64,000 nt of DNA from Rhynchopus sp. YZ270_cl-10 (lineage: Eukaryota > Euglenozoa > Diplonemea > Diplonemida > Diplonemidae): the NCBI GenBank assembly GCA_964035575.1, contig OZ037843.1, positions 1,612,001-1,676,000 of the forward strand, read 5' to 3'. Each line of letters opens with the position of its first letter. The stretch's first letter is position 1. The position numbers and the translations under genes are program-made. Below, one piece after another: positions 20,091 to 29,762 of the stretch. The notes beneath the pieces are model-generated. The model saw nothing but the letters and a program-made list of their open reading frames with translations, searched no databases and was not told the DNA's origin.

Positions 20091-22598
20091 ATGCCGTCTC
20101 CTGTGTTCTTCGCGTACTTCCGCCGTGCGCTGCTGACGTCCGTCTTTGTTGCGATCGGGATGGCTCTGTACCTTGGAGGTGAGACTGACACTGCTGTGCA
20201 GACTGTGCACCTGATGGCGATAGCGACGACTGCGTACCTTATGGGTGAGCGTGCGGCAGGGACGAGCGGCGATCACTCCTCGTATATGGGGATGTTGGTG
20301 TGGGTGGTGTACCTGTGTGTGTTTCTCTTCGTCTGCATCTCCTCGACTGTGCTGACGATAGACAAGCCGTACATGGGGATCTGCAGTCTAGTCATCAACG
20401 CGTGTGCAGTGTTCTACGTAGGAGGGAAGTTTGCTTTTGTGATGCTGTTGGCGGAGCGCCTCCGCATTCTGCGTGATGCCTCGCGTGACGCACCACTCTC
20501 GAGGTGGAAGGACCGGCATTGGAAGATGATGATGGGCTTCATGGTGCCGTACCTCGCAGTGGGTCTCATCCTCATCACGCATGCGGGTGCCCGCATCAGC
20601 CCGACGTACACGTGCTTTCTTCAGATCAAGCCCCTCGCGAGCATCTCGGTGGTCTCGTACAATGCCTCCTTCTCGTTCGTCATAGCAGGCTGCTTCTTCT
20701 GGGAGACAGTGAAGCTGCAGAAGCTGCAGCACAAGTCGTTGCGTGTGAGTCTGAGAGGTGTGAGTCCAGCTGGTGCCGTCATCACATGTCTTCTCTTCGC
20801 ACTGTTCAGCACAATGAGCATAGGTTCCTTCGCATTCCAGGAGCACCAGCACTACCGCACCTGTATGACATTCTGTGTGCTGGACAAGTGGTTCGGCATG
20901 TTCGTGACAGACTACATGTCAGGGCTGGTGGCAGACATGGAGAAGGTGCGCACAGACGCGGAGGAGGCAATGGACGCAATCGCCGTGATGGAGCTGGACA
21001 GACTGGAGCATCTGGAGCGTGAGCCAACGTCGCGTGTGCAGGCGTCGCTTGCGCGCATCATCGGCCTGCTGCGGGACATTAAGCAGTTCATCCCAAGCAC
21101 GTACCTTGCGTCGCTCAAGGCTGACAGTGAGGATGTGATTGAGGACGACGCCTACAACGTCACACTGACACGCACAGATGCACCTGGGACAGTGTCTGGC
21201 CGTGCTGCCATTGTCTTCACAGACATTGTGTCGTCGACACAGCTGTGGGAGGCCTGTCCTGAGGGCATGGCGAAGGGCATGCGTCTGCACAACAAGACCG
21301 TCCGCGACTGCATTGCTGAGATGAACGGGTACGAGGTGAAGACGATTGGGGATGCCTTCATGGTGTCCTTCGACACGTCGCACGAGGCAGTCAGCTTTGG
21401 TGTGCTTGTGCAGGAGCGGATGTACGGGCTCACGTGGCCGCAGGAGTTGGTGGACTTCAGCCTTGCACCGAAAGAAGAGAAGGAGAGCAAGGTCGGCATG
21501 CAGCTGCGCATCGGTGTGAATGCAGGCGACACGCGTGTGGAGTTCAACGGCATCACAGGACGTGCAGACTACTTCGGCCCCACGGTGAACGTTGCAGCAC
21601 GCATTGAGTCACGTTGTGTTGCTGGGTCGGTGGCAGCACCACAGGCGGTCTACGACGAGTGGAAGACGGCGTGTGGCGACAGCGGGCTCAGCGTTGCGAT
21701 GGGTGACATTGAGCTGAAGGGTGTGGGCCAGAAGGTGTCTTTGGTGTGTGTGATTCCCTCTTCGATGCCGTGGCGTGAGAAGGCTGTCAAGGCACTACTG
21801 CGGAGACCAAGTCTTACTGGGAAACTTGATCCAAAACGTTCGATGTGTTCCACAACGAAGTCCTCAGCGCACACACCGACAAGGGTGCACGACCGCACGC
21901 AAGACTTCGAAGGCAAACTCGCAACAGTGGCACGCATTGAGCTGCGCTTCACCGAAACCTCAGGAGACCCCATCGGGAGCTTGAACGAGAAGCTTGGGAA
22001 GGTGATCGGCTCGCTGGAACGGACAGAAGGCTCCGTCACAGCCCTCTTCGGGTCGCACGTGATTGCGGGTTGGAACACATCACGTCGGAACATGAACCAC
22101 GTGCAAAGCTCCTTCGTGTTCTGCCAGATGCTGCACAAGTCGACAATGTGGGCCTACTCAGACGGTCCTGTGTTTGTCGGGCTGTGCACGGGCACAGTGT
22201 ACGCAGCGACACTGGGTGCAGCAGGACAGCGCTTCATGACAAGCATTGGCGCGTGCCTGGGGATGGCAGGACACGTGCTGCACCGGAGCATCAACCACAG
22301 GGTGTTTGCGCTGTACTGCACACTTCTCGACACACCTGTGACATATTCGACTTCGACACGTCCTGTGCTGAGGTGGGATGTGAAGCGTCTTCGTGGGACA
22401 GCGACTGTTGATGTGCACGAGGTGTGCCTTGAGACCAATGACTTTGAGGATGAGCTGGAGTGGGGCTGGACACAGGATTACTGGACTGCTTTTGCTGAGG
22501 GGAATGAGAAGGAGATTCGTGAGAAGTGCGAATGCAACACGTGTTTGATGGACATGCTTAACACTGTGTGCGACACGTCTGTGTTCCTTTATTGCTGA
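20091..22598 (+). CDS. Multi-pass membrane adenylyl cyclase, paralogue 3
   Basis: An 835-residue paralogue with the complete catalytic set (FTDIVSSTQLWE, YEVKTIGDAFM, ADYFGPTVNVAARIES) and the degenerate second cyclase-like domain. Its membrane half differs most in the fifth and sixth segments and the loop between them (ISPTYTCFLQIKPLASIS), where each paralogue has its own sequence around an invariant TCF. Segment three (YMGMLVWVVYLCV) matches paralogue 5. The linker before the second domain carries its own variant (TTKSSAHTPTRVHDRTQ). A pyrimidine-AG at 20078-20079 would leave an 11-nt leader. The gene sits between direct copies of its own upstream region. Confidence 0.95.
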   Translation: MPSPVFFAYFRRALLTSVFVAIGMALYLGGETDTAVQTVHLMAIATTAYLMGERAAGTSGDHSSYMGMLVWVVYLCVFLFVCISSTVLTIDKPYMGICSLVINACAVFYVGGKFAFVMLLAERLRILRDASRDAPLSRWKDRHWKMMMGFMVPYLAVGLILITHAGARISPTYTCFLQIKPLASISVVSYNASFSFVIAGCFFWETVKLQKLQHKSLRVSLRGVSPAGAVITCLLFALFSTMSIGSFAFQEHQHYRTCMTFCVLDKWFGMFVTDYMSGLVADMEKVRTDAEEAMDAIAVMELDRLEHLEREPTSRVQASLARIIGLLRDIKQFIPSTYLASLKADSEDVIEDDAYNVTLTRTDAPGTVSGRAAIVFTDIVSSTQLWEACPEGMAKGMRLHNKTVRDCIAEMNGYEVKTIGDAFMVSFDTSHEAVSFGVLVQERMYGLTWPQELVDFSLAPKEEKESKVGMQLRIGVNAGDTRVEFNGITGRADYFGPTVNVAARIESRCVAGSVAAPQAVYDEWKTACGDSGLSVAMGDIELKGVGQKVSLVCVIPSSMPWREKAVKALLRRPSLTGKLDPKRSMCSTTKSSAHTPTRVHDRTQDFEGKLATVARIELRFTETSGDPIGSLNEKLGKVIGSLERTEGSVTALFGSHVIAGWNTSRRNMNHVQSSFVFCQMLHKSTMWAYSDGPVFVGLCTGTVYAATLGAAGQRFMTSIGACLGMAGHVLHRSINHRVFALYCTLLDTPVTYSTSTRPVLRWDVKRLRGTATVDVHEVCLETNDFEDELEWGWTQDYWTAFAEGNEKEIREKCECNTCLMDMLNTVCDTSVFLYC

Positions 22599-22619
22599 AG
22601 GCGCTTTTTTCCTTAACTA

Positions 22620-22948
22620 GATAAAACAATAAGCTCGCGTTTCTTTTATCGAACAGATTTTATTCTCCGCCCCGTACCCAAAACGTAAACACCACTTTGA
22701 ATCAGAAAAAATATTTTCCTCTCCTTTTTTCTTCCACACGCGCTGGTTTTTGTATTTCGCTAATTTTTATCAAAAAGCTTTGTTTCGAGTGCGAAACGTT
22801 TCTCCATGTATTGCACGGGAAACAATATGACAAACAGGTGCAGGGTGGTTCCGTGCTTATCATAGAACCTGGCACCTTGTGTGTCTCCCAAAAACCAAAA
22901 AAGCGTTGTGTGTGTAGTTTTGAAGGAAGGAAAAATAAAATTCCTACC
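22620..22948. repeat. Downstream copy of cyclase-3 flank plus dispersed repeat
   Basis: 22620-22775 repeats 19912-20070. It runs directly into 22774-22948, which is related to 6043-6205 (TCATAGAACCTGGCACCTTG). At 22949-22990 begins CCTACCCCCACAAGAGGGCA, also found at 36003, just after cyclase 5. Confidence 0.8.
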
Positions 22949-22999
22949 CCCACAAGAGGGCATGTGCCACCGCAAAAATGTGGTTTTTTGAGATTTTTT

Positions 23000-23400
23000 A
23001 TTGAGACGGGTTTTTACACAAAATATTATATGCAATTGATGAAATTTAGTTTTCATCCTGCTTTTCCAAGCGTGGATGATGAAAAGAATGCTACAACAGT
23101 CTTCCGACAAGTGCGTAGCGACACTTCCCTTGCGAGCTCAGAATCCAAGGTGTTCAAATTTGTGCCAACAGGTCAAGGCTTTGGTCTTTGAAGAGACCAA
23201 AGACTGTTTGATAATAGCAACGGGGCGTCAGTGGTTAAAACTCTTCACATCTCAGAGAGTCTTGCACTGACGATGTCCCCCTCTGATACTACCAATGTAT
23301 GCAGTTAGAACTGAAACATGATGACATCTTCAGATGTACTGAATTATTCTCAACTCCTTTATGTTTTACACAGACCCCTTTGACCCACCCCGTTCCCCCC
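23000..23400. repeat. Dispersed repeat shared with 37258-38400
   Basis: 23000-23290 matches 37258-37553 (GACAAGTGCGTAGCGACAC, AAGAGACCAAAGACTGTTTG, TCAGAGAGTCTTGCACTGAC). 23293-23395 matches 38280-38375. The second locus has about 730 bp of other sequence between the two parts, so one locus gained or lost a segment. Confidence 0.8.
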
Positions 23401-23813
23401 AAACTCTGAAAACAACTTTTGTGACAGAAAAAATATTGCACGACTCATGCTTGCGGCACATGGTATACATGTGTTCGACAGAAGATTTTTAAAAAAGAGA
23501 GAAGACGACGCTGATGGACAACAACTCCGTCTTTCTGTTGAAAATAGTATCTTAAACATTTCAGAATATCTGCCCCCCTCCGAAGTGTTGTGTTGTATGT
23601 TGGAACCACTACGTCTTTTGAACCTTCAGTACAATGAGGCTTCGATCAAATTGTTATTACAGACCTTAGCTCACAACAAGGCGGGTACTTAGGCGAAAGT
23701 GTCGACAACAACAAATATTATTTTTTTCCCTGCCTCCCCTTCCCACCCGTTTCCCAAGGTACACTTTGTATTTCAAGCCAACTTTCGATTTTACACTCGA
23801 ACTACACTTTTTT

Positions 23814-23867
23814 AAGGTGACTAAGCACGAGAGGCTTGATCATCTTATAAACTTTTTTCTTTTTTAG
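23814..23867 (+). repeat. R1 hairpin repeat
   Basis: AAGGTGACTAAGCACGAGAG is followed by GCTTGATCATCTTATAAAC. The outer stem AAGGTGA/TCATCTT is intact and the inner stem keeps AAGC/GCTT. The copy ends with a T-tract and TTTTTAG. Confidence 0.8.
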
Positions 23868-24257
23868 TAAACACGTAGTATTTGACAAAATGCTCGAGAC
23901 CCTCGTGAAAAGTCGCGCGTCTGCGTATCCCGCTCCCCGCTTGTTTCCCCCTCTTTTCCCCCCTGTGCTCCACGACACTTTCTGTACTTCAGGCAAACAC
24001 AACCATATCGTAAATCAAGTCGAAGAAGAAAAAAAAAAAAAAAAGTCCACACCCACGAGGCGAGCGTTTTGGCAGGCGCTTGTAAGGACAGCCAAAAGAC
24101 TTGAATCTGAGTGCAGAAGTGGTGTGGAAGCGAACAACAAACAACTTTTACTTTTTTCCCCCCCGTTTATAGTCTTTTGAGCAACAAGCAAAGAGGAACG
24201 AGTCTCTCGAGCATTTTTTTGTCTCGATGCATGTGATGACTAAAGGGGGGGTGGGGG

Positions 24258-26893
24258 CAGTGTTCCTAACCCTAGTTTTAAACGAAACGTTTTAAACGTT
24301 TTAAACTCTAAACGTTTTAAACTGTTTTAAACGTTTTAAACTCGAATAAAAAACGGTGGTGAATTTTGGCTTTTCAGGCAAAAAAAAAAATTTTTTTTTT
24401 TTTTTTTCAGGCAAAAAAAAAATGTCTTTGCGAAAAAAATGTGGTATTTTCCTCTTTGCTGAACTTTTCAGTGGCAGCAGGCACGGTGTAATTAGGTGTA
24501 GTAGGTGTAAATTATGCGCATGCATGTTAATGCTGCGGTGTAGCCAACCCCCCACCCCCCTTAGTCAGACACATCTTCTATCTTCAGGCAAGAGTGCACT
24601 GCTGACAGCATCTGGAGCTTCTCTGCTGACAGACGGCACCTTCTGCCCCCCGAGAGCCAGCCCATCGAGCTGAACGTACGCTCCACCTCCGCCGTCGAGG
24701 GCCGGATCGCCACGATGGGGATGGCGATGCGCGCCAGCGTACACCCCTTCTTCGCAAGCACAGTCCACCACTCCTCCGGCGTCACCTTCCCCGCAATCTT
24801 CCAGAAGCTCTCCTTCGAGAAGAACTCCAGCTTGTTGGAGAGGAGGAGGAGGTCGGAGCTTTCCCCGCCGCACGCCTTCACGTACCGTTCGGCGGCTTCC
24901 TCAACTTCCGCAGGGGGGGAGTAGCCCTCGAAGAAGGCCTTCGCATCGCCAGCACCCTCCCGGGAATACTCCACGGGGGTCATCACGGTGGCGGCACACA
25001 GCCAGTCCTGTGACTCGTACTTCTCCCTCCGCCCAGCCGCCTTCTGCGCCCAGTCTCGCATCTTCTTCCGGTCTCCTGCAGGCACCGTTCCCTTCGCAGC
25101 GCAGGCAATGATCTTCTTCTCAACGGCAGAAAAGATAGGGATGATCATGCCTGCCCTGCCCTTGTTCCCCTGCAGGAGGTTTATCGCCACAGAGACGAAG
25201 GCCATAGCCTCGAGTACGACCGCGAAGGTGTCCCACTTATCCAGCAGCTCCTTGAGGGAGGGGCACTGCGCCGCAATTGTGTTGTCGTCATTCATGAGGA
25301 TGAGCGACGTCTTGGCTTCACACATCACTTTCCAGCACTCATGCGAGCTGGTCCAGCGGGTGAGGGTGGGGCGTGGGGGCTTCTTTGCCTGAGGGCGGCC
25401 ATTCTGGACCTGGAGCTCAGCAAACTTCTTCCCGAGAGCCTCGACATTGCGAATGGAGGAGGTGGTGGTGCTCAACAGATCTACCAGCCAAGCGAAGGCG
25501 TTCTTCACTTCCTTCCCCGCGCTCTTCCTCACCCCGAAGGCATCATTCAGGACACGGTTCAGGGTGTGAGTAGAACAAATGAGAAGCACGCACTTATGCT
25601 CGTTCTCCCCCCTGGCTTCATTGATTTCGGTAGCAAAAACCTTGCACCCTGCAGCTGTAGTGGTGTCCCCATCACACACTAGCCCACTCAACTTATCTTT
25701 TTCTGGCATCTCATGCAGGTGCGTACGGATCTCCTCCGCATTGTGCGAGTCCTCCTCCAAAACTTTTGTGCTTACAGGGCGGGCATCCGCACCATCTCCG
25801 GAGGCGACAAGGGTGAACACCTTCTCGTCGTTGTGCGCCTTCCAGCCATCAACGTATACCGAGATGTGCAGGCTCTGTGCTAGGGCTGCTCTCACAGGAA
25901 CCATGACCCTGTCATACTCAGCCTTAAGTACCCTGTTGCCCATCTGGTACCCGCTGGGAATTTTTGCCACATCAAATGCTGGCACCAAGCGCTTGATCAG
26001 CCTCTGCAGGTATATTGACTCTGCAGTGCTGAACGAGAGGCCGTGCGCAAAAAAGAGGCGACCAAGGTCAGCTTCGATGTTTGCGTAGTCCTCGTCAGTC
26101 AGAGCTGACGGATCACCCCGCTTGCGCTTCGCGCGTCGCGCCTGAGTTTGGGGAGTCTGCTCCGAAGATTGTGACGATGCCACTGGGGGAGACTGTGTCT
26201 GGGACACGGGTGGCTGTGAGGATGGCAACACCTCAGGGGATTCCGCCTGACCTGGGGGGGGAAGAAGCACCGGGGGAGCCTGGTCCGGGGGAGTCTCCTG
26301 CGAAGATGCTTGCGGCGCCCCATCATCCTCATCATCCTCCACGCCCTTGGCCTTCCGCACGATCGCTGCAGGGGCGTCGCTGCACTGGCTCAGGTGTTTG
26401 CGCATACGTGTTCCTGTTGCGCTCAGCACACACTCGCCGCAGTGGTTGCACTTAGCATCCTTTTCGGAGCTGAAGTGTGCACGCGACCAGCATGGCGGGC
26501 GACCCATAATTGTCTTGTGTATGTCTGTTCGTGTTGGGTGAACATACTGTACAAAAAAATGCAGTCCTGGGAAAATTTAAGACGGGGGTCTATCGGAAGG
26601 TTTTCGCGCATTCATTAGGGTACCGTACAGGAAACAAGTTGCCATAGCAGGAGAAACGAAGAAAAACCAGGCTAAATTGACCATAGATACACCAAAACTA
26701 TGATTTTTGATACAGAAAAAAAAAAATTCGAAAAATCCCCCCACTTTTTTTACGTTTTTTTGTGCAGAACTGCCACCCGTTTTTTATTCGAGTTTAAAAC
26801 GTTTAAAACGTTTAAAACGTTTAAAACGCGTTTTAAATAATTTAAAACGTTTAAAACGTTTTAAACGTTTTAAACGCAAAATTAGGAACACTG
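24258..26893 (-). mobile_element. Complete hAT DNA transposon
   Basis: The ends are CAGTGTTCCTAA at 24258-24269 and TTAGGAACACTG at 26882-26893, an exact inverted match starting with the CAG typical of hAT. Both flanks carry GGTGGGGG (24250-24257 and 26894-26901), a perfect 8-bp target duplication as hAT elements make. Inside both ends are several copies of AAACGTTTTAAAC, which are likely transposase-binding subterminal repeats. The single transposase gene is uninterrupted. Identical duplications and an open gene suggest a recent insertion. Confidence 0.93.
24561..26507 (-). CDS. hAT-family transposase with BED-type zinc finger
   Basis: This 648-residue protein would cut and paste the surrounding element. 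The N-terminus has a zinc finger of BED type (C20, C23, H38, C42), followed by a Pro/Ser/Gln-rich linker (about 60-130). D220 (VYVDGWKAHND) and D279 (LVCDGDTTT) fit the first two catalytic acids of the RNase-H-like fold. CSTHTLNRVLND (C311, H314) is the conserved C-x2-H site. The C-terminal dimerisation motif RPSTAEVERTFSSMGWLSGG starts at about residue 602, and E609 fits the catalytic glutamate. There is no stop or frameshift. The start ATG at 26505-26507 gives MGRPPCWSRAHF, placing the finger at the usual distance. It is the only intact - strand gene in the window. Confidence 0.95.
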   Translation of the reverse strand: MGRPPCWSRAHFSSEKDAKCNHCGECVLSATGTRMRKHLSQCSDAPAAIVRKAKGVEDDEDDGAPQASSQETPPDQAPPVLLPPPGQAESPEVLPSSQPPVSQTQSPPVASSQSSEQTPQTQARRAKRKRGDPSALTDEDYANIEADLGRLFFAHGLSFSTAESIYLQRLIKRLVPAFDVAKIPSGYQMGNRVLKAEYDRVMVPVRAALAQSLHISVYVDGWKAHNDEKVFTLVASGDGADARPVSTKVLEEDSHNAEEIRTHLHEMPEKDKLSGLVCDGDTTTAAGCKVFATEINEARGENEHKCVLLICSTHTLNRVLNDAFGVRKSAGKEVKNAFAWLVDLLSTTTSSIRNVEALGKKFAELQVQNGRPQAKKPPRPTLTRWTSSHECWKVMCEAKTSLILMNDDNTIAAQCPSLKELLDKWDTFAVVLEAMAFVSVAINLLQGNKGRAGMIIPIFSAVEKKIIACAAKGTVPAGDRKKMRDWAQKAAGRREKYESQDWLCAATVMTPVEYSREGAGDAKAFFEGYSPPAEVEEAAERYVKACGGESSDLLLLSNKLEFFSKESFWKIAGKVTPEEWWTVLAKKGCTLARIAIPIVAIRPSTAEVERTFSSMGWLSGGRRCRLSAEKLQMLSAVHSCLKIEDVSD

Positions 26894-26903
26894 GGTGGGG
26901 GAT

Positions 26904-27160
26904 AAAACAATTATCCCCCGTTTTTTCTCCCCCATTTTATTTTATTTTATCACCCACTACAGTTATCCCCCATTTCCCACACCGCGTTTTTGGTGTGGAT
27001 TTTCCTTGGGGATGGGGATATTCAGGTGGGAAAAAAGAGAGATGTTTTTTTTTATCCCCCACTACAACTATCCCCCATTTTTTGAGAAGAAAAAACTGGC
27101 GATATTTTTTATTTTATCCGCCATTCTACAGTTATCCCCCACTACAATTATCCCTCCCCC
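26904..27160. repeat. Dispersed ACTACARTTATCCCCCA repeats
   Basis: Four or five copies of ACTACAGTTATCCCCCA-like sequence are spread through a C-run-rich region right next to the hAT insertion. A GG-rich stretch on the other side of the hAT element suggests the transposon landed at the edge of this block. Confidence 0.55.
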
Positions 27161-27172
27161 CCCTTTAAAGTA

Positions 27173-27737
27173 CCGTCTTTTGAAAAAATATGGACCAGAA
27201 ATAACATGGACCAGAATAATGATGGACCAGAACAATCATGGACCTTTTGGGATTTTTTTTTTTTTATGGACCTATTTTTCTGGTCCGACATATGTGTGGG
27301 GTTTTTTTGTACTTGTCCAGAATTTTGACAGGGAGTCGCGCGCGCGAAGCGCGTGCGACCGCTTGTGTGGGGAGAAAGCTCGGAATGGGTCTACCGGGCC
27401 ACATATAAGCCGAGATACCCCGCCAACGTGCGGTACCGAAAGCTCGGAATGGGTCTGCCGGGCCCACATATAAGCCGAGATGCCCCGCCAACGTGCGGTA
27501 CCGAAAGCCCGGAATGGGTCTACCGGGCCACATATAAGCCGAGATGCCCCGCCAACGTGCGGTACCGAAAGCTCGGAATGGGTCTGAAAATGGACAAGTT
27601 CAAAAAAAAAAAGCCTAACACAGATGGACCAGAAATAACATGGACCAGAACAATGATGGACCAGAACAATTATGGACTTTTTGGGATTTTTTTTTTTATG
27701 GACCTATTTTTCTGGTCCATAATTTTTCAAAAGACGG
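27173..27737. mobile_element. TA-flanked inverted-repeat element with internal minisatellite
   Basis: CCGTCTTTTGAAAAA at the left faces TTTTTCAAAAGACGG at the right, with TA outside both. Inside each arm are three or four ATGGACCAGAA(C/T)AA-type copies. The centre is a 64-65-bp tandem repeat. There is no transposase; the class is inferred from the TA and inverted ends. Confidence 0.75.
27378..27586. repeat. 64/65-bp minisatellite, 3.25 copies
   Basis: Units start at 27378, 27442, 27507 and 27571 (GCTCGGAATGGGTCT, ACATATAAGCCGAGAT, CCAACGTGCGGTACCGAAA). They differ by one inserted base and a few substitutions. The array is GC-rich within an AT-rich element. In translation it gives repeated but frame-shifting peptides, so it is not coding. 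Confidence 0.9.
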
Positions 27738-29762
27738 TAATTTGCCAAGATTTCCATGTTGTGAATGTCACTTGTTTTGCAGACAACAACGCAGTGTAAC
27801 GCAGCGTAACGCAGTGTAACGGAGTGGTTGTTAGGAAATAATACAAACTGTAAGGATCGGACCTTTTTGGAATCGAAGGATGAAATTTGTGTGTATAATT
27901 CGATAGTCTTGTATGTGTTTCCTCTCTCTCTTTTCTCCCCAACCTCTGCTCCCCGACTCCAATTCAACCAACACTCGAGCACGGTTTGCAGCGCTTAAGA
28001 CTAACAGGTGCAGTCTGATAAACGAAAAGGTTACGAGTTGAGTTTAGTGCCATACGTCGCCCCGCAGCTTTGTCTTACTGTCATGACCATGCCTATTAAA
28101 ATCCTCCAAGGCAGACACAAGAGTAACGACAAAAGGTGCTTACCTCCGGTGTAAATACATCCTCTCAAATTTTTTCTGTCGACACGCCAGTGGAATTAGC
28201 TGGGTGGCCATTCAGGAATGAGAAGTAGTATCCACCGTTTAAAGTGCGATCGAAATAATTTATTGTTACACTGGGCTTGATTTTTGATTACACATCAACG
28301 CTCAGTGTTACCAGTGCAGGTCACTGTTGTACACTACATTACACCCTTAGGCCTTTTCTTTACTGGCAATAAGATAACCGCAGCTTTACAGCGCAATTTT
28401 ATATTTTTTCGACGCACTTTAAGACTTTAATAACATATGAGGTGGCCTTTCCTCCGTCGACACCCACGCTGCACACGATGGCTGGGTGGCCATTCGGGGA
28501 CGTGAGCCACTGTGCGGTCGGATGGCGTACTGATGTTGCTTTAAATTTATTGTAGTGCTCAGTGCGACCGAGTGGTGCACATTGGCAACATATATTACAC
28601 CGTTATGCCTATTCTTTTCTGGCAACTTAATACAGCTTACAGCACACAGTAACAGCTAAATGACGCACACCATCCTGTAGTTAAAAGCTTTCCTTACTCT
28701 ATGTCCTTCGGCCTTTGTGCTCTTGATAGTACGAGGTTAAGTACGGGATCGAGAGGGAATAAGCTACAGTTGTGTTGAATTGAATTGGAGTAGGGGATGC
28801 GTTCAATGAAATCATTTGTGTAGAAAAGTTTCGAGGATGTAGGTTTTATTATTTTTATCTTTATCAAAAAGTTTGACGTGCTGGGTCGCGTTCTATTGAC
28901 GACTCTCCTCAAAAAAAAGATTTTTGCGGGCCACCCAACCGTCAAAAACAAACAAATACATCATGACCTTTCAAGACCAACCAACTACCTTTCAATAGAA
29001 AATAAAATCCTTTTGTTTGCTTGCGACACTATTCACTTTTTTCTCTTTGGTGCTAGGATCACCCTCCCCAGGGCCCCTATCACGTACCTTTCGATCCACC
29101 GTGCTCCGGTATGCACGTCAGAAGGCGTTTTTTGAGGGTGGTTTTCACGCTCTGTCTGACCCGGAGGCATCTCCGCAGAGAAACCCCCAGCAACCCCCCA
29201 GCCAGAGGGGACATTTGGATCCAAACCCCTCACTGAGGAATAATTCACGGCCACAATCGGTTTTTTCCCTTATGGAACCACCCATGGTTCTGACACCGTA
29301 ATTCACATACCTTTCACGAGTTCGCGTTTCCCACCCCACAGTATAACCAAAAATACCAATTTTTGGTTGGTACCGCCACCAAAAAGAGGGGAAAACCCCA
29401 GGTTTCTGGTGAAAAAACGCCTGATAGTGTAGCTGTAAAACACCGAACAGAGGGTTTAAAAGTGTAAACTTCACGACACAAAACTTCTTCAGAAGTACGA
29501 AGTATGGAAACGTCTGATTTTGAAGTCAATGAAAACTCCACCAACAGTAGTTTATGACCCTGCCATTTTTTCGGATCGCTCGCGAAACTTCATATTACGA
29601 TGTTTTGAGCAAATATAATCACACCAACCGATCCATGCCCCAAAATCAAAAATCCAGTGCGGCGGGTTTTTATGGGTTTTTTTGTTACCTACATCTGCAT
29701 GGGTTATCTTCATCACTGCCCCCCCGCCCTAGGCACACAGCAGTTGGCCCTTTCATACAAAA
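27738..29762. other. Intergenic, with a diverged 290-bp repeat pair
   Basis: 27788-27825 has a small GTAACGCAG tandem. 28150-28400 and 28440-28670 are diverged copies of each other: both have GTCGACAC, then GCTGGGTGGCCATTC, later TTACACC, a CCTTTTCTTTTCTGGCAA-like block and GCTTACAGC. No frame crosses either. 28700-29700 shows no gene. A pyrimidine-rich stretch ends in AG at 29742-29743, just before cyclase 4. Confidence 0.5.

Noticed and set aside
23447-23692. 81-codon frame after the dispersed repeat
   Set aside because: The peptide looks plausible in part (SILNISEYLPPSEVLCCMLE) but has no family match I can recall, lacks the GC-rich coding bias of the real genes and has no clear acceptor signal.
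28190-28270. Possible tRNA A-box (TAGCTGGGTGG)
   Set aside because: No matching B-box, no cloverleaf and no acceptor stem could be found nearby.
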